A stretch of DNA of 64,000 nucleotides from Cyclaneusma minus (taxonomy: Eukaryota; Ascomycota; Leotiomycetes; Marthamycetales; Marthamycetaceae): assembly GCA_037179335.1 (NCBI GenBank), contig JAKZHN010000032.1, positions 310,001 through 374,000 of the forward strand, in the 5' to 3' direction. How positions within the stretch are numbered: the first letter of the stretch is position 1; the number at the start of each line of letters is the position of its first letter. Below are positions 22,319 through 32,533 of this stretch, piece by piece. Below the pieces are notes generated by a model. That model was not told the DNA's origin. It made no database searches and saw only the letters and a list, made by a program, of their open reading frames with translations. A program made the translations under genes and the position numbers.

Positions 22319-23332
22319 GCGGCCCATTTTCAGACTCTTAGTCGGAAAGCAAAAAGGAGCGTGGGGGTGGGCTACAGAGTGCTGGATGTGTTTGGTGAGA
22401 CGCTGAAGGCGAAAGAGGCGTGCTGCTTCAAGGCATGGCAAGCTTGTTTCTCAGAGGGATGCGGGTCTCAATTTGTATTTCCCAGATCGCCATCGATCGA
22501 TCCCATGCGAAGCAGCAACTAGGTTTCTTATGATGGATCTCGGACCTGGCAGCAAGGTTCTTTAGGAACTTATGGCCTTTTGCGAAATTGCGAGTTGCAG
22601 ATTACTAGCTTGTTGATAAGTGGGGCGCGAAAAAAAGCAAATACTTTGTTAAGCCAGGGCGAGCGCGAGTGCGTTGGGGATTGTTAATGTGTCTACTGCT
22701 CTTTGTTCTCGGTCTCCTCCTCGTCTCTGCGGTACCTAATGTTTTCGATGTCGTTTGGGGGGAGTGGTATGGGGGAGCGTGGCTGAGAATTGAGAATTAG
22801 GAGATATGAGTTTTTGCGCACTTTGTTTGGATGGTGATCGATGATGTTGTGATGTACTGTGACTTGGACTTTGTGTGGTGAGAATGGATGAGAAAAGGGT
22901 GACTAGGGGGGTCTCGGGGAGGGATCTTTTTCTGTTAGGCTAGAGCTAGGGGATGTAATGGATCGCAGAAAGGGAATGGTCACTCTGTTCGGCACGTTGT
23001 TCAAGAATGTCGACCATATGAGTGCGGTTGACGGGCATCATTTTGACCGTCATCATTTCCAGTGCATCGCGGAGCATCTTTCTTTTTGTCTTCGGTTTCT
23101 TTACAGCACCCATTGGGCGCTTTCAAGCTTCAATGAGTGCCTGCTGCCTTTATTGACTGAGGCTCGGAAGTGAAATGGGCAAGATGGCTCAGCTTCCTTT
23201 GGAGAAAGAGGAATCATTTCAGGTGCTGTTGAAGTAAGTCTTTCTATAGGTATCTTTGAAATACCAGCTGTTTGCAGAACTCTTCCTGACTGTCCTCAGC
23301 TACCTAGGCGAAATGAGTCTGCACCCCTCCTC
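22319..23332. other. intergenic, no gene seen
   Basis: About 1 kb after the Pom33-like gene. The first part is GT-rich 3' flank. No family likeness in the short frames. Confidence 0.5.
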
Positions 23333-23480
23333 CAATCATTGGGGGTATCCATAGTGATTTGGAATATCCCTAAGCATTGGGAATCTCCTTGACGACTATG
23401 AATATGCCTAATGATTGAGAATATGTCTAAGGAGTGAGAATATCCTGGATGATTAGGAAGATTCCGAATAACTGGAAACA
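23333..23480. repeat. degenerate tandem repeat, same style as the window start
   Basis: About six imperfect units of roughly 22-26 bp built on GAATAT(C/G)(C/T)CTAA..GATTGG. They resemble the array at 1-80, so this is a dispersed repeat type in this genome. Confidence 0.55.
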
Positions 23481-23654
23481 GAAGTCCTGTCTGGCCATTG
23501 CTACACACTTGAGGTAAGTTCAGAAAGGGGGTGCTGGCTTTTTTTCGTCACATTGTATAGGGACATGGCAAAGGGGGTTCTTTGTAGGTGGCTAGCAAGC
23601 TTCAGTGCTCTGGATGGAAGTTGATGGAAGTTGATGAGGAGTTGTGAGAGCTGG

Positions 23655-24030
23655 GGTAGTCGAAGGAGTTGAGGGGTTTGAGGGGGTTGAGGGGGTTGAG
23701 GGATCTAATGGATTTGATAGAGTTGAGGGAGTCGGGGGAGTTGAGGGAGTTGGAGATAGTTGAGAGAGGTGAGTCAGTTGGAGAGAGCTGAGGGAGTCGA
23801 AGGAGTCGAAGGGGTTGAGGGGGTTGACGGAGCTGATAGATTTGATAGAGTCGAGGGAGTCGAGGAAGTTGGAGAGAACGTTGAGGGAGTTGAGAGGGTC
23901 GAGGGAGTCGAGGGAGTCGAGGGAGTCGAGGGAGTCGAGGGAGTCGAGATGTCGAGGGAGTTGGAGGGAGTTGAGGGAGTTGAGGGAGTTGAGGGAGTTG
24001 AGGGAGTTGAGAGAGTTGAGAGAATGATAG
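23655..24030. repeat. 9-bp minisatellite, GAGGGAGT(C/T)-type units
   Basis: Dozens of 9-bp units, mostly GTTGAGGGA or GTCGAGGGA, with homogenised blocks at 23886-23945 (GTC type) and 23960-24018 (GTT type). Because nine is a multiple of three, both strands stay open and would read as repeating Glu-Gly-Val or Leu-Asn-Ser. I treat this as a repeat, not a gene. Confidence 0.85.
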
Positions 24031-24258
24031 TCAGGTGACGAAATAGGATATCCCACAGACAGGAATTGTAATCTTGTGAAGCGAGCTCGGCTATGGAAGT
24101 TTGGCGCGGCGGCGAGCAAAAGGATAGTGTTTGTTTTTGACGACATCATCCTCCCACGAACACCCGGTCTCTGATCAACAGCGTCCGAGACCATCCTCGT
24201 CTTCGTCCGCGACAAGTATCGCGCAATTGCTCCTCATCCTGACACGCAACTTCACACC

Positions 24259-25263
24259 ATGGTAAGATACCAGATACCCTCCAAGCTCTGGCTCGTCCCT
24301 CTCAGCTTCCTTTGTGCTGACCACCTTCACACTTGCAGGCAGCTCCAACAACTCTGGCTTGGCTGGATAATGCGACGCGCGAGAGAGTGACTGAGGAGTG
24401 AGTAACAATCTTCTAGCTCTCTTGTTTGCACACTTCGCGCACACCCTGACACATACAGACTTTCGACAACGCTCCTTTTCGAGATCCGCTTCACTTGTTA
24501 CGAATTCACCGCACCGAACAACAAGAGAAAGACCAAAGTCAGCGGTCTGAAGTTGAAGCCGCTGTACACCCCCAAGGCTCTCCTATGCGCATTCTCCGCC
24601 ACGTTCGCTCGCTACCTGCAACTTCATCCCGAAAAGAACGGAGTCGAATGGACGGAAGTTATCGAGAATGAAGTGCGCAGTCCTGAGGCTTTGGGAGATG
24701 CCCGCGCTCATTGCGAGGTCTTCATGGACTGGATCAACTCTGGTCGACTTACGTGCGCTCTTCCGGTACCCAAAGTGCTTGACCTCTACTTCATGTACCA
24801 CGTTGGCGCCGAGCTGGAAAGTCCTCTGTTCCAGAATTCCGTCTTCATCTTTCTCTGCCAAACTTGGGAGATGCATCTGAACTGGTCCCCAAACACCTTC
24901 TTCGCCGTTCCTCAGCTTAGCCTCATGCAAGCCGCAAGGTCCATGGGTCGCCCCGGCTTCAGGTTGTACTGCTTCCTACTGGAAGTTGTTGCCTTCTACG
25001 GTCCGGACTGCGAATGCTGGGGTGAGATCTTCCGAGGAGGCGGCGATCTGGCACTCGATCTTGCCAGTGCTCTCAACTTTCTTCCGCAAGAGGACAGGAA
25101 GATGGCGCCGTGGGCCGATGAGAAGCGTCACCGGTACATATTGGCCAAGGGATTCGACTTCGACGTTGAAGAGGAGCTCAAGGATGTTCAGGAGGGCGAG
25201 GCGCAGGGAAAGCTGCCAACGATGCCTTCGGGTATGGAGAACATTGACCCGAACATCCTCTAA
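24259..25263 (+). CDS. BTB/POZ-like protein, paralog 1
   Basis: Exons 24259-24261, 24339-24397 and 24459-25263 give 288 aa. The first exon is only the ATG (ATG followed by GTAAG); joining it restores AAPTTLAWLDNATRERVTEE, which matches the start of the paralog at 37849 (LLDNAARQRV). Visible features are a BTB-like core (LYTPKALLCAFSATFARYLQ, then FMDWINSGRL, then GAELESPLFQNSVF) and a C-terminal module shared with the paralogs: W.EIF.GGG.LAL.LA, then MAPWADEKRHRYIL. BTB folds usually mediate dimerisation or cullin-3 adaptor binding, but this group is too diverged to assign either. It lies next to two other copies. Confidence 0.7.
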
Positions 25264-26454
25264 GTCAAAAGGCACTGAAGCAATAGAAGCCGCCAGTCTC
25301 ATGTTCTCGTGAACGCTGGGCTTAGTGATGGATAGACAGGTCGCAGAGTGGCAGAGCAGCTGCTCAGAGAAGCCTCCTTCTTGGGAGTCTTTGAGCGAAC
25401 CTAGTCAATCACAAAAACAAGCAACAGATGACCTTACAACAAACAAGCATATGCAGTTTGAAACAATGTGAAACTGTTTTCCGTAGGCTTTCAGCTTTGT
25501 TAGCAATCGTCTGGGTGTGTGAATCACTTCGTGCCTTTTACCAAGCTTAGTAATAGTATTCCGTTCCGAGCTTGATATGTTTTGTAGACACGAATCAGTT
25601 GCAGAATACCCATTCGGGAAATCCCAAAGCTATCACATGGAGAAACCGCTATCATTGGGGCAAGAGAGTACCTAAGCTCAGAGGCCAGACACCAGGCATG
25701 AGAGTAGGAGAAGGGAAGAAATGGAATGCTGAGGCTCACTTTGGTATATAATGTAGATTGGAGGAGGTATTCTCGAACAACAGGAATCACTTACACATGG
25801 GCTAGTTGGTATTGGGGTTCCGCCTCATTTCCTGTTCTAGAATATGCAGCGCGTGGGTTCGATTCCTGGCTACGGCACGGGGGCAGGCAAAAAATGAGAG
25901 TTTACCCCGATACCAGGTTCCCCTTCAGGTGCTCCTGGTCTAGCTAGGGGTGGGTTCCTGGGGCCTAGTGGCCTACTTGTCTTCGGTTGTTCACTATTTT
26001 CTTTTTCTTCTTTTATTTTTGTTCCTTGTTTGTTTTTGTTGGGCGTTTTTTGGTTTTTTTTCTTCTTCATTCTTCTTCTTTTCTCTGTTCTGTGTTGGGA
26101 TCCAGTCACGTGACAGGACGGCACGAGGCTTAGCGCGCAGCCAGTAAGTAGGTGGCTGCGGGGGAGAGCTCCTCTCTCTCTCTCCTTCTCCATAGACAGA
26201 CACAATACAAGAACCTGAACCGCGACCATTGTATATCTAGGTAGAATAGAACTAAGGCGGCGGCGGAGCTATTCTCAAACAGGCTTGATCTGTATGCGAT
26301 TTCAAACCTCCAGATGCGATTTAGCAATTCCCTAGATGAAACTTTGCCAGCGCTTTTGATCATTGAGCTCGTCTTGTTGCTGAAAGTGAAGCCATAAAAG
26401 TACATAGAATTTAGACGCACTCCCGTCAACCCTTCCACTCAAGTCCCCTGAAAC
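25264..26454. other. intergenic with a tRNA-derived repeat
   Basis: 1.2 kb between two convergent BTB-like genes. Besides the SINE-like element annotated at 25797 there is a C/T-rich stretch (CTCCTCTCTCTCTCTC near 26168) and no gene. Confidence 0.5.
25797..26060 (+). mobile_element. SINE-like tRNA-derived element
   Basis: An A-box-like TGGGCTAGTTGG at about 25798 is followed 57 bp later by a perfect B box, GGGTTCGATTCC (25855-25866). These are internal RNA polymerase III promoter elements. No tRNA cloverleaf can be closed around them. A unique body follows, then a T-rich end (25994-26075). Boundaries are guesses and no target-site duplication was found. Confidence 0.45.
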
Positions 26455-27360
26455 TCATTCAGCGTTCGAGTTGTCAAAGCTCCTCTTCTCGCCCGTACTA
26501 GGCTCCTGGCTCTCAACCTTCACTTTCTTGCTCGGGGTCGCGGATGGCATGCGCTCGGGCTTGATCGGGTTGCTCTGCGAGCCTTGCTTCACGGCTGATT
26601 GTTCGACTTCATCGGGCTCCTTCTCCTCCACCAAGTATTTGGGGATGTTCCTCTTTACCCAAGGAGGCAGCTCGTCAACACCACGTTCGATCCTAAGCAC
26701 AAGCTCTGCGCCTAGTCTGGCGGCGGTAGGACCTCCTTCTTCCAGTGCTACCGACAAGTCGAGCTTCCCCCGGTGTGCGATGGCTTTCACGCAGAAAACG
26801 AACAGCTTGTGATCGGTCTTCTCTGCAGCCATCTTGTCGTCGAGCAGGGATCCAAGGTTCATGAGAGAAACTGGGAATGAGTCGTATAGCGAGATCGATT
26901 CACAGAGAGCCTTCATGACCACGTTCTGGTATTTTGGGGCGCCCAAAGCTTCACCCATCTTCCAGAGAGTATTCATACTGGCTAGCCAGTCACCCCGCTC
27001 AACCCGACCACTGTACAGCCAGTCGATGAACAGTTGGAAGTGACTCCAGGAATCTGGCTCGTGAAGCATAATCCATTCTGGCTGTTTCGGGATGTCGAAG
27101 TCCTCGTATTCGATTGTGTACGGCGGCTCATGAGGAGACGCGCTACATACGGCGGCGACTTTGGCGGAGAAAGTACAGATGAGCGCCTCGGGAACCTTCA
27201 CGTCTTGACCGGTGGAGTGTCCGTTGGGGCGTTGTATGGTCAAGATGTCGGGGCATCGAAGTCTGGAACACGGAATTAGTGATTGTACGCTGAAATTGCC
27301 GGCTGAGAGGTTTTACTTCTTCAGCAGGACCTCGGGCTTTTTGAGGGTGGTGACGGCCAT
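26455..27360 (-). CDS. BTB/POZ-like protein, paralog 2
   Basis: Two exons, 27317-27360 and 26455-27262, join in phase 2 for 283 aa (start MAVTTLKKPEVLLKK). The core reads VPEALICTFSAKVAAV, then FQLFIDWLYSGRVERG, then GEALGAPKYQNVVMKALCE, the clearest BTB-like pattern of the four copies. The shared C-terminal module is present as LEEGGPTAARLGAEL followed by LPPWVKRNIPKYLVEE. A Lys/Ser-rich tail (SATPSKKVKVESQEP) could hold a nuclear localisation signal. It converges with paralog 1 and is followed on the same strand by paralog 3. Function not assignable. Confidence 0.75.
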
Positions 27361-28203
27361 GGCAGCGGTTCACTCTGTGTGGCGGTAAGTGCTGGCAAGC
27401 ACCGAAACAGAACAGATGGCGGTGAGAGGCTCAGCTGAAACTTTGAGCTCGAGTCTGAGACGTCGAGTTGTGAGCTCGACGGGTGAAGAAGGTGGTGATG
27501 GGTGAAAAATTGGCGACCGATTTGAGGTCCGCAGACGGAGACCCAGTCATGTGACTTGTCACTTCTTCAACTCAACCTCGGTTGATTCCACCGCAAGATA
27601 CATCTTCGTCTGCACGGGAATTCCACCAAACATTCAATCATGCGATGCTGTCAGTCGTCTGTTTGTCATGGTTGAAATTACTTAGGTAGTGCCAATTGAG
27701 GAGCGAGATTAGTCAGAGCGAGATTGGTCAGCTTTTAGTCAGCTAGAGTTTGCGTATATTGCGCCACGGCGCGAGAGAGCTTCAGCTCTGCTCTCCGCAG
27801 TCTTCCCATTCTCTATTCCTCTGGCCTTTCCTGCCTGTGACAAGAAACAATATTTCGAGGCGAGGAGTCGAGGATGCGAGGTTTCTGGTTTCTACTCGTC
27901 TTTCTCCCTTTTCCTAACGGCCGATCTTCGCAGTCTTCCGCTGCTCGTGAGGACTGAGGAAGAACTTGAAGCATTGATACTGGAAATAGAAAGAAAATAA
28001 AAAGTACGCGATCTAGGCAAGTGGAAAGGCTTTGAGCCTTTGACGCTTTGATTGGCTCGGCAAGAACGTCAGTTTCAGGGAGATGGCAAGTGCTCTATTC
28101 CGATTCCACTGTCCACATGGCAACTCTAATACTGCCTGTAAGCTGCTTCCGCGTTCAAGACATAGGGCCACAGGCATAGGCTCATTACTCTCAAATACAC
28201 AGT
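27361..28203. other. intergenic between two BTB-like paralogs
   Basis: 843 bp containing the promoter of paralog 2. I see no gene; a CCTTTCCTGCC-type C/T-rich patch lies near 27830. Confidence 0.5.
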
Positions 28204-29064
28204 TCACAATTCATATCCATCATCAGATCCTTCAGATATCTCCGATATCAGATACCGCCCAATCTGTCCATCCTCCCACGGAGCCACCTTCCTCTCTCCA
28301 CTCATCTGATGCACAATGGTATCTTCCCAGGCTCGGGCAAGCCTCAAGGCCAGCTTGCCCCCACCCTCAATAATTTGCCTCCAGCAAGGATCCTCGCTCC
28401 CCCGATAAACAACGACCGCGAAGCAGAACTCGAAAAAGGTCGGATGATACGCCTCCAGCTCTCTGCCGCCCTCAAACGTCATCTTCACTTCCGTATTGAA
28501 AGCATAGTGCCCATGTCCCTCCTTGAAGTCACCAAATGAAGACTTTTTCCCAAAATGTCTTAGAACCGAGTTCTGGAACACAGGCGCGCGGAGCGCAGAG
28601 CCATATATCCAAAGATGGAAGAGCCGCGGAATCTCGTCTTTATTGCTGGCACAGTCGATTTTGCTGGTGTACAGCCACTGAACGAAAATTTGGAGGTATT
28701 TCCAGGCGTGGTCGCGGCGGTAGTCTTCGGCCCAGTCGGTGTCGGGGAATACAGCGATCCACTGGACTTGTGCGATGGTTGGGTTGAGCTGGAGAAAGTG
28801 CCTGAAATTCTCGGAGAAAGCGGTGAGGAGCTCTTTGGGAACGTAGATGGTAGGGAGATGGCCACGTGGGCCGCGGGCGTCGAAGTAGTCGAAGTCGACA
28901 GCGAATTGTGGAGAGAAAGGGAGTCTGGACAGTGTTAGAATTAGAGGATGGTGAGTGGCAGCGGAAATGGGTGTATTTGGGGTGTAAGTTGAGCGTGCGT
29001 ACGCTTTGAGTAGCCCCCGCTTGCCCAGTTGGTCACGACCTTGGGGGTACAGATTCGCGGCCAT
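28204..29064 (-). CDS. BTB/POZ-like protein, paralog 3
   Basis: Exons 29003-29064 and 28204-28924 give 260 aa (start MAANLYPQGRDQLGKRG). Retaining the 78-bp intron also stays open, so an alternative 286-aa form is possible; its GTACGC donor and CCAG acceptor make splicing likely. The core reads IYVPKELLTAFSENFRHFLQ, then LQIFVQWLYTSKID, then GSALRAPVFQNSVLRHF. The shared C-terminal module is intact: CWRQIIEGGGKLALRLA, then KVAPWEDGQIGRYLI. It is the closest relative of paralog 1 in the window by these motifs. Function not assignable. Confidence 0.7.
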   Translation of the reverse strand: MAANLYPQGRDQLGKRGLLKAYARSTYTPNTPISAATHHPLILTLSRLPFSPQFAVDFDYFDARGPRGHLPTIYVPKELLTAFSENFRHFLQLNPTIAQVQWIAVFPDTDWAEDYRRDHAWKYLQIFVQWLYTSKIDCASNKDEIPRLFHLWIYGSALRAPVFQNSVLRHFGKKSSFGDFKEGHGHYAFNTEVKMTFEGGRELEAYHPTFFEFCFAVVVYRGSEDPCWRQIIEGGGKLALRLARAWEDTIVHQMSGERKVAPWEDGQIGRYLISEISEGSDDGYEL

Positions 29065-29654
29065 TACTAGTGTGCCGTATTCCTGACCTTGACCGTGAAC
29101 TCCGAGTACTCGTTGGTGTTGAGACTGCCGGAATTTGCGACAGTGTGACTATCACCAAGCATATGCCGACGAATTGTAGCAGATCCCTACACCCACGGAA
29201 AATAAGAGACACACACAACTCACATAGGCAGCAGCCCTGTCTGTTGTGTCTTGCTGGTCGATATAGTAGGCAACATGTCCTCAAACTGAAAGAATACGCG
29301 GATAACAGGAGCTTTCTACCTCAAGAAACTTGAGGGAGTTTCTAGATTGGGGATTGCCTCAAATAACAAAGGCAAGCAAGCAAGAAAGCCTGAAACTTTC
29401 GGTCTCTCTTTCCTAACTATGTATCTATTGGTTGGTTGGTAGTGGTGGCTTCTCGCCTGCTCCCTCTCCTTCACTTATTTGCTATTGCATAGATCGGGCA
29501 GAATCACGTTGCGTAGGAAACAAATTCTGCAAGGGACTCTGCTGCAGTGGATTTCATTGGTCTAGGCCATTTTTTGACCCGCCTGGGTCCCTAACTGTAG
29601 CCCACTTCTCTCTGGCCTAGCGACGCGGCTAGTTCCTAGGTTTCGCCACCCCAT
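29065..29654. other. intergenic, no gene seen
   Basis: 590 bp between two minus-strand genes. A TTGGTTGGTAGTGG stretch near 29430 is the only simple-sequence feature. Confidence 0.45.
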
Positions 29655-30488
29655 TCAAGCATTGTTTGGGTGGTAAGTGCGGGCAAGCTGGTCTCCTTCA
29701 CCGCTATCGTCATGACCATCATCTCTCTGGCGGTAAATGGGGCGAGAGGTACGTGGAGGTGATCTGGACCTAGCTCTCATAGCTGCGGTACTGGTTTGAC
29801 GGGAGAGGGCCACACCAATGCTTCGTCCATAGGCTTCAGCGACTTCGAAGGTGACATCTGCGGGGAGCTGCAGATTGATACTGCCGGTGTTGAAAAATTG
29901 ACTACCGGATTGAAAAACGAAGGTCTGCGAAGTAGGCTGTGTTGGAGTACCAGAGTTCACGCTCTCCTCGGCTTCGGGCTTGGTCTCTGGCTTTTGGGAG
30001 CTCTTAGCCGCTGCAAGTACGGAAGTTGTGATGACTTTCGGGACTTTGTCGCAGATGGGGACGTCGCTGAGGATAAGTTGGCCGTCAATGTCGGCAGCGT
30101 AAACTGCATCTCCGATTGCCTTAAGACGCTTCAAGCTGTTGATCTTCATTGCATCCATCGCGCTCATGGTCAGAATGGCCATGCCGGAGCGGACATCTGC
30201 TTTGTCAAAAGAGCCAATGCTGCCACTTTGGATGGTAATGCCTTCGAGGTTGATAACACCAATGAGTGCGCGATCTTCGTCTCTTCTGGTGGTCGTGATT
30301 CCCGAGGGGTTGAAGCTCATGCCATTACAGCGCGACTTCAAGACCTCGTAAAGGTCCTCGACCTGGTTCACATTAGCTTGGGTGAGTCTCCAAACTTTGA
30401 TCAAGGTTTTGGTAGGTACCTTCGAGTAGTCGGTGCACTTTGAAGACGAGCTTGGTGCGTTCGGGTGCTGTGGGACTTGGGAACCCAT
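29655..30488 (-). CDS. unnamed RS-tail family protein, member A (dsRBD-like middle)
   Basis: An intronless frame of 277 aa. Residues about 45-115 (DLYEVLKSRCNGMSF through DKADVRSGMAILTMSAMDAM) have the strand-strand-strand-helix spacing of a double-stranded-RNA-binding fold, without its usual lysine cluster. The C-terminus reads FEVAEAYGRSIGVALSRQ, then RARSRSPPRTSRPIYRQRDD. The same helix-plus-RS-tail arrangement occurs at 32534 (QECGR, AQSRSPRR) and 55649 (AVAEAYGRHA, SVSPRSRDEY). RS tails are typical of nuclear RNA-processing proteins, so an RNA-related nuclear role is an inference. Family unknown to me. Confidence 0.65.
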   Translation of the reverse strand: MGSQVPQHPNAPSSSSKCTDYSKVPTKTLIKVWRLTQANVNQVEDLYEVLKSRCNGMSFNPSGITTTRRDEDRALIGVINLEGITIQSGSIGSFDKADVRSGMAILTMSAMDAMKINSLKRLKAIGDAVYAADIDGQLILSDVPICDKVPKVITTSVLAAAKSSQKPETKPEAEESVNSGTPTQPTSQTFVFQSGSQFFNTGSINLQLPADVTFEVAEAYGRSIGVALSRQTSTAAMRARSRSPPRTSRPIYRQRDDGHDDSGEGDQLARTYHPNNA

Positions 30489-32533
30489 GGCTGCGGGAGC
30501 AGCTGCGGTGATTCAGCTGGGGTTGGTCGCCGGAGGGTGTGAAAGTGGGCGTGGAGGGAAAGGAAGAGGGAAGAGAACTGCGACTGCGCAGGACAAACTG
30601 TGGTATTTATGGCTGGGAAGGTTTCTCGCTTGCAACAGCGGGATCTCAAGCGAAGCTGGTCGGCTATCTTATGGAGCTAGTGGGAGATCGAAAGGGACGG
30701 ATTCGACTGCAGTCAACGAGCCATATCACTTATATCACTCGGCGTGGTCAGAGCTCCTTGAGTCCTTACCGAGAGCTCCACCACCCCTACTCTCTACCCT
30801 GCCTCAGGCTGCCACGTTAGCGCTTGACTATATCGGCCCGATCGCAGGGAACTGTCCAATAGTTAGACTTGATCATGAATACACTCTATTGCCTGCTGCT
30901 ACCGTTATTACTCTAGGTAAGTGGTCACTTACCCGTTTCCCCAACTGGTACCAGCATCAATGAAATTTCAAGCCCCAACCACGTTCTACCATATATAATA
31001 GCCTCAATATAGCTGTTCGGCGCCAGTACAAGGAAGCACGCACCAAAAATGGTGCTATTCAGACCGAAAATCCTCCCAAAAAAGGCCGAGAGTCAGAAAC
31101 TCAACAAGACTTATTCAGATAAAAACACAGAAATAAAGAAAGGATGCAAGTTGACATATAATACAGCTGAGCCCTATAATGCAGAACAAGTGTCAGGCGA
31201 TTATGAGGGCTACTGGAGTGTATAAATCTTGCTGAAATGTTGAATCTTGGAGGGGTGCGCAGACTTTTTCTCCGTTACTGTACTGCGAGCCTCGGATACA
31301 GACGACTAGTGTTGTTTCGGGGGAAGTACAGTCTCGAATAATCGATCGCTTGATTGGTCGCGAGAAAACATGGGCGGAGGGACCGCTTTTATTTTGTAAG
31401 AAATACGGAATGCTGAGATTGGAACTCGAATTACCTTGACAGGTGCGAATCAGGGGCAAGCGTATCTTATCATCATGGGAGTTCAACAAACTTGTTCTTA
31501 CCTAGAAGTGCTGGAATGTCAAGAGAGACAGTTTTCATCACAAGCCATGCCTCGTGGCCATACCATGCTCTAAGTAAATCCGCGACCGTGTCTTGTGGGG
31601 AGACCGTCTGATTAGCTTCAACTCCGTTTGTCGAGAAACCAGGCTTTTGATTAAATAACTGTGCTTTGACCAAGCTAAACCGTTGAGTAATGGCGCTTTC
31701 TTGCGTTTAGGGAACATATCAGGGTTGGAACTCTTGTTTGTACTTGTGGCGTAGAGTTTGAGGAGCAAGTTGGGCTGCGCGAAATTTTTCGACTACTTTA
31801 ATTGTTCTTATTAGCAGCAATATGCTATATAAATTGTAACTAATTAAAGTCTGACAAAAAGGGTGTTCATAATTAGCTTAGCGGAACAGTGCGTTTATCG
31901 AGCAGTAGCGAGATAAAAGTTCGGAACTGGCGATATAAAACGAGATTTCGATTCCCCGGGCTCCTTATTCTTTTGCCCTTTTGGCCCCTTTTTGGAGAGT
32001 TAGAACACACGTGACACTCCCACTATCACTGTTACAGATAGCTTTATAAGTCACTTAAGTGAGCCTCAATTAGATCGAAAGCCTAAAAGGTTTTGACTCG
32101 GTGGATGTTTCTACCGATGAGAATTGAACTTGTTCCTGACAGCTGTATTACCGCCCCTAAGTTTTCCTACCGTTATATCGACCGCCGACCGCAAGGGTGA
32201 ACTAAATCAGGCTCGGCGCTAAAATAAAATTCAAGTCTCACGCTTCTTCCACAATCGCGAGCCGTCTCTATTGTCTCCATTGTCCCCGCAGGCAGCGCTC
32301 TCTATTCTCCCCTCCCTGCGCTCTCTATTTTGTCCACAACCTGCGCTCCTCTATCCTTGCCAGCACGAGCGCTCTTCCATCGTCCTCGCTACAAGCACTT
32401 TTCCGCGCTCTCTACTGCGACCGATCCTTCTATCTTCCTCGCGCCTTCAGTCTCTCAACTGCCAGCACTCTTCCATCGTCCTCGTCGCAAGCTTCCCACC
32501 CAGCAACTGCGACTGCGCTCCCACTGCGCAGCC
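30489..32533. other. divergent intergenic region between RS-tail members A and B
   Basis: Two kilobases with no supportable gene. Positions 31790-31870 are AT-rich. The last 260 bp are a pyrimidine-rich promoter and leader that contain an imperfect direct repeat (CTCTTCCATCGTCCTCG at 32370-32386 and 32467-32483). Confidence 0.45.

Noticed and set aside
23592..24215. Long open frames on both strands in the minisatellite, reading as Leu-Asn-Ser or Glu-Gly-Val repeats
   Set aside because: The unit length is a multiple of three, so openness on both strands is automatic. No unique protein sequence flanks the repeats.
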